A stretch of 64,000 nt of DNA from Haliclystus octoradiatus (taxonomy: Eukaryota; Cnidaria; Staurozoa; Stauromedusae; Haliclystidae): NCBI GenBank assembly GCA_916610825.1, contig OU744449.1, positions 20,615,344 to 20,679,343 on the forward strand. Reading direction: 5' to 3'. Positions 59,565-64,000 of the stretch are shown piece by piece. The position numbers and the translations under genes were made by a program. Position 1 is the first letter of the stretch. Every line of letters begins with the position of its first letter. The notes under the pieces were generated by a model that worked only from the letters and a program-made list of their open reading frames with translations, was not told the DNA's origin and did not search any database.

Positions 59565-59830
59565 CTTTGATCTTGTGCTCGTCAATGCGTCAATGCAAGT
59601 TTCGGCAGGTACATCCGAAATAATTCGCTTCACACGAATCACACTGGAAACTATATACAACACATTGGCGAGACAAGAGAGCCGGTTTTTGTTCACACAC
59701 ATGTAAATAATTTTGTATTTTCCTACTTGTAAATACTGGCCTAAGATTTTTCCCGATTTTTGAACTTAAATCAGATAACTGACGCTTGATGGAATTAGCA
59801 GAAACTTGATTACTCATTCCGATTCTTTTT
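59565..59830 (-). pseudogene. Penelope-like element fragment with GIY-YIG endonuclease
   Basis: QVSANSIKRQLSDLSSKIGK, then KPALLSRQCVVYSFQCDSCE and ANYFGCTCRNLH, an in-frame stop, then RIDEHK. The VVYxFxCxxCxxxYxGxTxR pattern is the start of the GIY-YIG nuclease of Penelope-like retroelements. Followed within 60 bp by the Cys/His domain entry, so two elements may be joined. Confidence 0.7.
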
Positions 59831-59859
59831 TAATCTAAAAATATAAAATTTTATAACTG

Positions 59860-60640
59860 ATAAAGGGTATATTATATTTAAAAATACTTTGACTCAATCT
59901 TTCACATTCTGATTGAAATATTCAATGAATAAGCAGATCTAGAACCATATAGGCAAAAGGGCCGCTGATGCTGCTCCTCCTGCTCTAGATGGTAAAATAG
60001 CTTTCATAATTGTTGAAACATCCCGTTTTTTTACTAAGAGTGGATGGTCTACTTTACGAGAGTGACCTCTACCTCGTTTTTGCCTTTGCTATATTAATAT
60101 AAATTTATCTGTTTGATTACCTGATGCCTCGCGCAGTAAACGAATATATATCAATTTTATCCATAATGACTATCGCCATCAACTTTATCGGGCTTTGTAA
60201 TTATGATATCGTCCTTTTTCTTTGGGCTATTTACAGATCGTAGAAGTCTCTGTGGTGATCTAGGTCCTTTTCGGCTGCTATGATTGACAGCAATTGATCT
60301 TAACGTAGTAAATGATAATTGGTTTTTGTCTGCTGGAATGCAAGTTGATCAATGTAGCATCCAACAAGCCTTTCCGAATCCAGCTAATATGTCGTTTTTG
60401 ATTGACGACATGCTTTGAGGTAATGCAAATTTCAATCAACGGGAAATAAGCAAATTCTCAAAATATGATAATCGGGTAGATGATAAATTCTTAATATGCT
60501 TAGTAATATCCGTTGAACAAGCCATCATTCTAGAAATTTTATTAATATGTGTAGTTATAACTTTTTTGCTATTAATTATTTTTATTTGATTATCATCAAA
60601 GGATGAATATATTCAATCAGAATCAGACTGAGAATCAGAA
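59860..60640. other. No gene recognised
   Basis: Sequence between two Penelope-like fragments; no ORF or repeat with clear identity. Confidence 0.4.
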
Positions 60641-60830
60641 TCAAAGAGTCGGAATGAGTGTTGGCCTGATTTGCCTATTGCAAGCAAGAATCCTGATGGC
60701 ATGAACATTGTGCTACCTTTCAAGGATCAAGTTTCTGCTGATTCCATCAAGCATCAGTTATCTGATTTAAGTTCAGAAATCGGGAAAAATCTTAGGTCAG
60801 TATTTATAAGTAGGACACGTTTACAAAAAG
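60640..60830 (+). pseudogene. Penelope-like element fragment, opposite strand
   Basis: FKDQVSADSIKHQLSDLSSE and IGKNLRSVFISR match the minus-strand fragment at 59830, but it ends before the GIY-YIG part. Confidence 0.65.
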
Positions 60831-61059
60831 GACACATTAAATTATGTAAGTGTCACTAATATACAGGCTTACGATTAAGTAAAATTGTAAAATATTATAA
60901 GCTATTTGAGACATTGAATATCGATAAAAAGGAATCAAATAATTTGAATCTGCTTAAAGATTTTAAAAAAGGGTGTTAAATCCACCCTTGTTATGTCCGC
61001 CTCATTAAATCCACCAGGCTTGTCTGATTTATTTTTTTTAGTTAATCAAGATTGTGTTT

Positions 61060-62460
61060 TTTACTAATATGGTAGCCATTTACGTTTAAAGCTCACATCT
61101 AAATTTACGGAACTATCTGATTGTGTTTTGAGTGTTATTTACAATTTATCTTGCGATAGCAGCTATTATATTATTTTAACTATGAATGCATCATTTGAAT
61201 GTTTATTTTCTTTCTGTTCATGCAATGAATAAAAGTTCGTTTCAACAGAATATGAATCCAAAACAAGTAATAATTATTTCCGAAAACGTTGATTTTTTTC
61301 TTAGATTATAGTTCATTCATTGCATTTCTTCTTCTGTCTTGATTTAAAAATCTGATGCTATTTATATTACCCGGATAAGCAAGTGAATATTTCTAGTCAA
61401 CTTTATGCTGGTCATTGTGTAGCATTGGTGAACAGCGTATTTATTTAAGAACTTATAGCTGATTTCTTTTGATTTTAATTTCTGTTTTTGTTAATGATCG
61501 GATAACATCTGTGATAGTATACCAATTGATACCTTTCCCTTCTTCTTCACTTCCATACAAACCATTAAGATTTGATAAATGACAGGCACCATACCACCAT
61601 GCACCAGTGAACGAAATGGCGCAGTTGGATTGAGCATAGATGTCATTGTCTTTATCCAGTGTTGTGAACATTTGGTTCTTACTACGAAATGTCATTGAGT
61701 CACCAGCATTCCCTTAAAATAATACCAATATAATTTAACTAAGAGAAAGTATTTGGAATTCATAACTTCAGCCGAGCCATGCACATTAGCAGAATAAATA
61801 ACAAATATTATTAGACGTTTAAATTTGCTGCTAAATTGCTAGTAGCTTTTCAATCCAAGAAGCTATCCATGAAGTATAGGGGGTTCTACTCAAAACGGTA
61901 CGACTGCGCAAAATAATATGTATTCTTTTGGAAATAGCAAAATTCATAAAATGCGGGGGGTGCTAAATTGTGAGTACGTACGCAGGAGGAAGGAAGGGGT
62001 GAAATACGGGAGCATTTGATGAATCCGAACTTTATGGATGGCTGCTACGTCACTGCGCTATTTTTATCTTGTAAAGGAAGGCTGATGTCAAAATGAATAT
62101 CCATCAGTTAAATTTAACGGATGTTTTCAACTTAGACTTTTGCAAGGACCTTATATGGCTTATATGGTGTCTAAAGCCAAGTTAAATTATTGTAGTACAT
62201 AGCAAGCAATTACATAGCAAGGGCAAGAGTTAGCAACCATAGGAGGCTCTGATGGGGGGGTATAATCTTCTCATCCCTCACAACAATTTTTGTAATCTCG
62301 CTTGCTAAAAGGTGATGCTCCATTTTTTCCTATAGGTATTTCTGCCTATCTTACGTATATTGCTTTGAGTTATACCATGGTTAATATGTACATTGTGCGT
62401 TCTAAAATAAGTGTAAAATCTTGTATGGATATTTTCTGACTTAATCATTACGATTGTAGC
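61060..62460. repeat. Duplication of the FReD exon 4 region
   Basis: Matches 38.32-38.64 and 39.2-40.9 kb in the same orientation on both sides of the exon copy (for example ctgattgtgttttgagt and gagccatgcacattagcag). It lacks the half-LINE, the 580-bp segment and hairpin copy A that interrupt the other locus, so it shows the older arrangement. Confidence 0.85.
61453..61712 (-). CDS. FReD last exon, second gene copy
   Basis: 260 bp, the same length and phase as 39546-39287; acceptor attttaag (A at -3). It encodes [14 protein letters not shown], the DKDND run, SNCAISFTGAWWYGACHLSN and the same tail. It differs from the first copy at many residues but stays open, consistent with a functioning paralogue whose earlier exons would lie right of the window. 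It could also be an orphan exon. Confidence 0.8.
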
Positions 62461-62725
62461 TACATACTCATCACTGAGGTGGATATAGATAGATAGATAT
62501 GTATTTCAATCAATGTAACAAGGTATATAAATACAAAGTGAAATTTACAGGTTTTCTAATTTACAGTGATTGTGGTCATCCCGTAAGCATGAAAGCTTGT
62601 TTATTGGGAGACACAAATTATTTATATTTCAATTATCTGGCTATGAATTAGATATGCATTGAAAAGAAAAGTAAGAATAAGAATAGGATTAGAAATAATA
62701 AAAAATAAAGAAGGTAATACAGTAT

Positions 62726-63652
62726 TCAATTATATGAAAGGAAACATCGAAATGTGTTGACTGGTTGAGGTAAGATTTTTGCAAGTTTGTAATTTTGAGG
62801 AAAGAAGCCTGTTGTTAAGGAGAGGTTTATGAGGTAGGTTAACGGAGAGATAATTTCATACCAGTTGTTTGCAGCTAAAAGGTATTTTAGTGTTTCTAGG
62901 TTTTTGGCAGACATATTGTGGTATGAGATGGTTCCAATTGAAGGCTTTTCTTTTACTTTAAAATGCACAACTGGACATAAATGATCAGAAATTTCAGTGG
63001 TGATTACACCTGTAGTCATGTTTGATTTAGAATTTGTGAAAATGTTGTCAATGAGCGTACACGATTTTTGAGTAATTCTAGTAGGAAGAGAGTTGACAGG
63101 GATACATTTAGAAGAAATGAAACAATTTAAAAGATCTTGAGATTTCTCAGATTCAATAAGCATGTTAACGCTAAAGTCTCCACCTAAAAATATTGTTTTG
63201 TGTTTATATACATTTAGAATTGTGGTTAGTTTTGATATTGAGTTAGTCAAGTTAGATCTAGGAGGAATGTACACCGATATAAATACATACTGGCCACTTT
63301 CTGCGACCAAAGTTTCAATGTCCTCATTTATTTCAGACAATTTATGATTTGTTGTAAACGAAAATGAATTATGAATAACCAGACCTACACCACCTCCTCT
63401 AGACACAGAACGTTTCTTGGAAATGTAGTTGTAGTTTGGGAGAGAAATAACTCCACCTTGCCAAATTTCTTGTAACGCAAGAACTTTTATATTGGAAAGA
63501 TCAAGGAATTCGATTACATTGTTGTTATTTTTGAGCAAGCTTCTGGCATTTTGAGTTGCAAAAGACATTTCAGTAGTAGGAATTCTGTCAGCAGTCATGT
63601 ATCCCAAATCACAGTTACTATAAACTTCATTTAAATTATTGTGATCAGTCAT
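62726..63652 (-). pseudogene. LINE ORF2 with endonuclease; reverse transcriptase deleted
   Basis: 308 open codons. Endonuclease motifs: TQNARSLL, ALQEIW (catalytic Glu), GGGVGLVIH, SVYIPP, GGDFSVNML (Ser where GDFN is usual), LIDNIFTN and ISDHLCPVV. After NWYEI the frame jumps to LTYLINLSLTTGFFPQNYKL, an RT block normally some 150 or more residues later, then ends. Palm motifs are absent. Confidence 0.85.
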
Positions 63653-63807
63653 TTTTAAATAAATGAGATTTGTTATCGAGTATCAAATCAGTCAAGCATA
63701 AATAAAAATAAACAAACGTGTCAACAAAAACAGGCATGGCAATGAAAATATTTAGTGGAAAGTCAGAAGCAAAAGAATTAAAGAAAAAGCTAGTCTCAAA
63801 TTTAAAG

Positions 63808-63999
63808 CTAAGAAGTAGACTTATCTTTTTGGCTTTCTTCAGGGGTCTGCTGCTCAGTCTGAGACGAGGAAGGATCCAAGGCCATCGACCAAAAGTATTC
63901 CGCCATGATCGAATACTCTTCTTCGTTGGAGATGATCGTGTTTTCTTTGTCATGTTTCTTAACAACAACTTTCAGGTCATTCGTCCAGGTGGCTAATAG
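63808..63999 (-). CDS. LINE ORF1 C-terminus, partial
   Basis: 63 residues to TAG, entering from the right edge: NDLKVVVKKHDKENTIISNE then SMALDPSSSQTEQQTPEES, a polar tail. It is placed as ORF1 because it sits directly upstream of ORF2 in the same orientation. Confidence 0.5.
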   Translation of the reverse strand, partial: LLATWTNDLKVVVKKHDKENTIISNEEEYSIMAEYFWSMALDPSSSQTEQQTPEESQKDKSTS

Positions 64000-64000
64000 C

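Larger units (their letters stand above)
62486..64000 (-). mobile_element. LINE with internal deletion, runs off the right edge
   Basis: Right to left: end of ORF1, endonuclease-bearing ORF2 start, short RT remnant, 3' UTR and a tail of ATCT-type repeats at about 62486-62500. The order and 3' microsatellite tail are those of a CR1-group LINE. Confidence 0.8.

Overview
The window is AT-rich metazoan DNA with long introns, GT-AG splice sites and heavy retroelement load. No bacterial-style gene appears. The species cannot be fixed from the sequence: the repeat content, a PAN/fibrinogen-domain gene and Penelope, CR1/L2 and Ty3 elements point to an invertebrate (tunicate, flatworm and cnidarian all remain possible).

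Two host genes were assembled by hand from short exons whose splice phases agree throughout. (1) Plus strand, left edge to 31515: the C-terminal 292 residues of a radical-SAM HemW/RSAD1-type protein (heme-chaperone family), in 13 exons including a 13-nt microexon; the exons with the [4Fe-4S] cysteines lie left of the window. (2) Minus strand, 55963 to 39287: a complete four-exon, 326-residue secreted protein with a signal peptide, a PAN/apple-like domain and a full fibrinogen-related domain (FReD). A second copy of its last exon lies at 61453-61712.

Layout. 1-3283: intron with a 3.2-kb inverted-terminal-repeat element built of GTTCATGAAC palindromes. 3284-4704: two RSAD1 exons around an 840-bp foldback element. 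4705-21436: one 16.7-kb RSAD1 intron filled with five tandem ~3-kb units; each holds a tRNA-like sequence and a block shaped like a spliced-leader RNA gene (TATA-like box, ATG|GTAAGT, hairpin, Sm-like site, terminal hairpin). 21437-31515: eleven RSAD1 exons among GTTCATGAAC-family repeats. 32.2-38.3 kb: a CR1/L2-type LINE and an ORF1-only 'half-LINE'. 39.3-56 kb: the FReD gene, whose introns hold a defective Ty3-type LTR element with a LINE nested in its gag, a 2.3-kb perfect-looking palindrome and hairpin repeats. 56-64 kb: intergenic sequence, Penelope-like fragments, the FReD exon duplication and an internally deleted LINE running off the right edge.

The most unusual region is the tandem array with the spliced-leader-like blocks. 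Its shape is visible in the sequence; its function as an RNA gene is inference.
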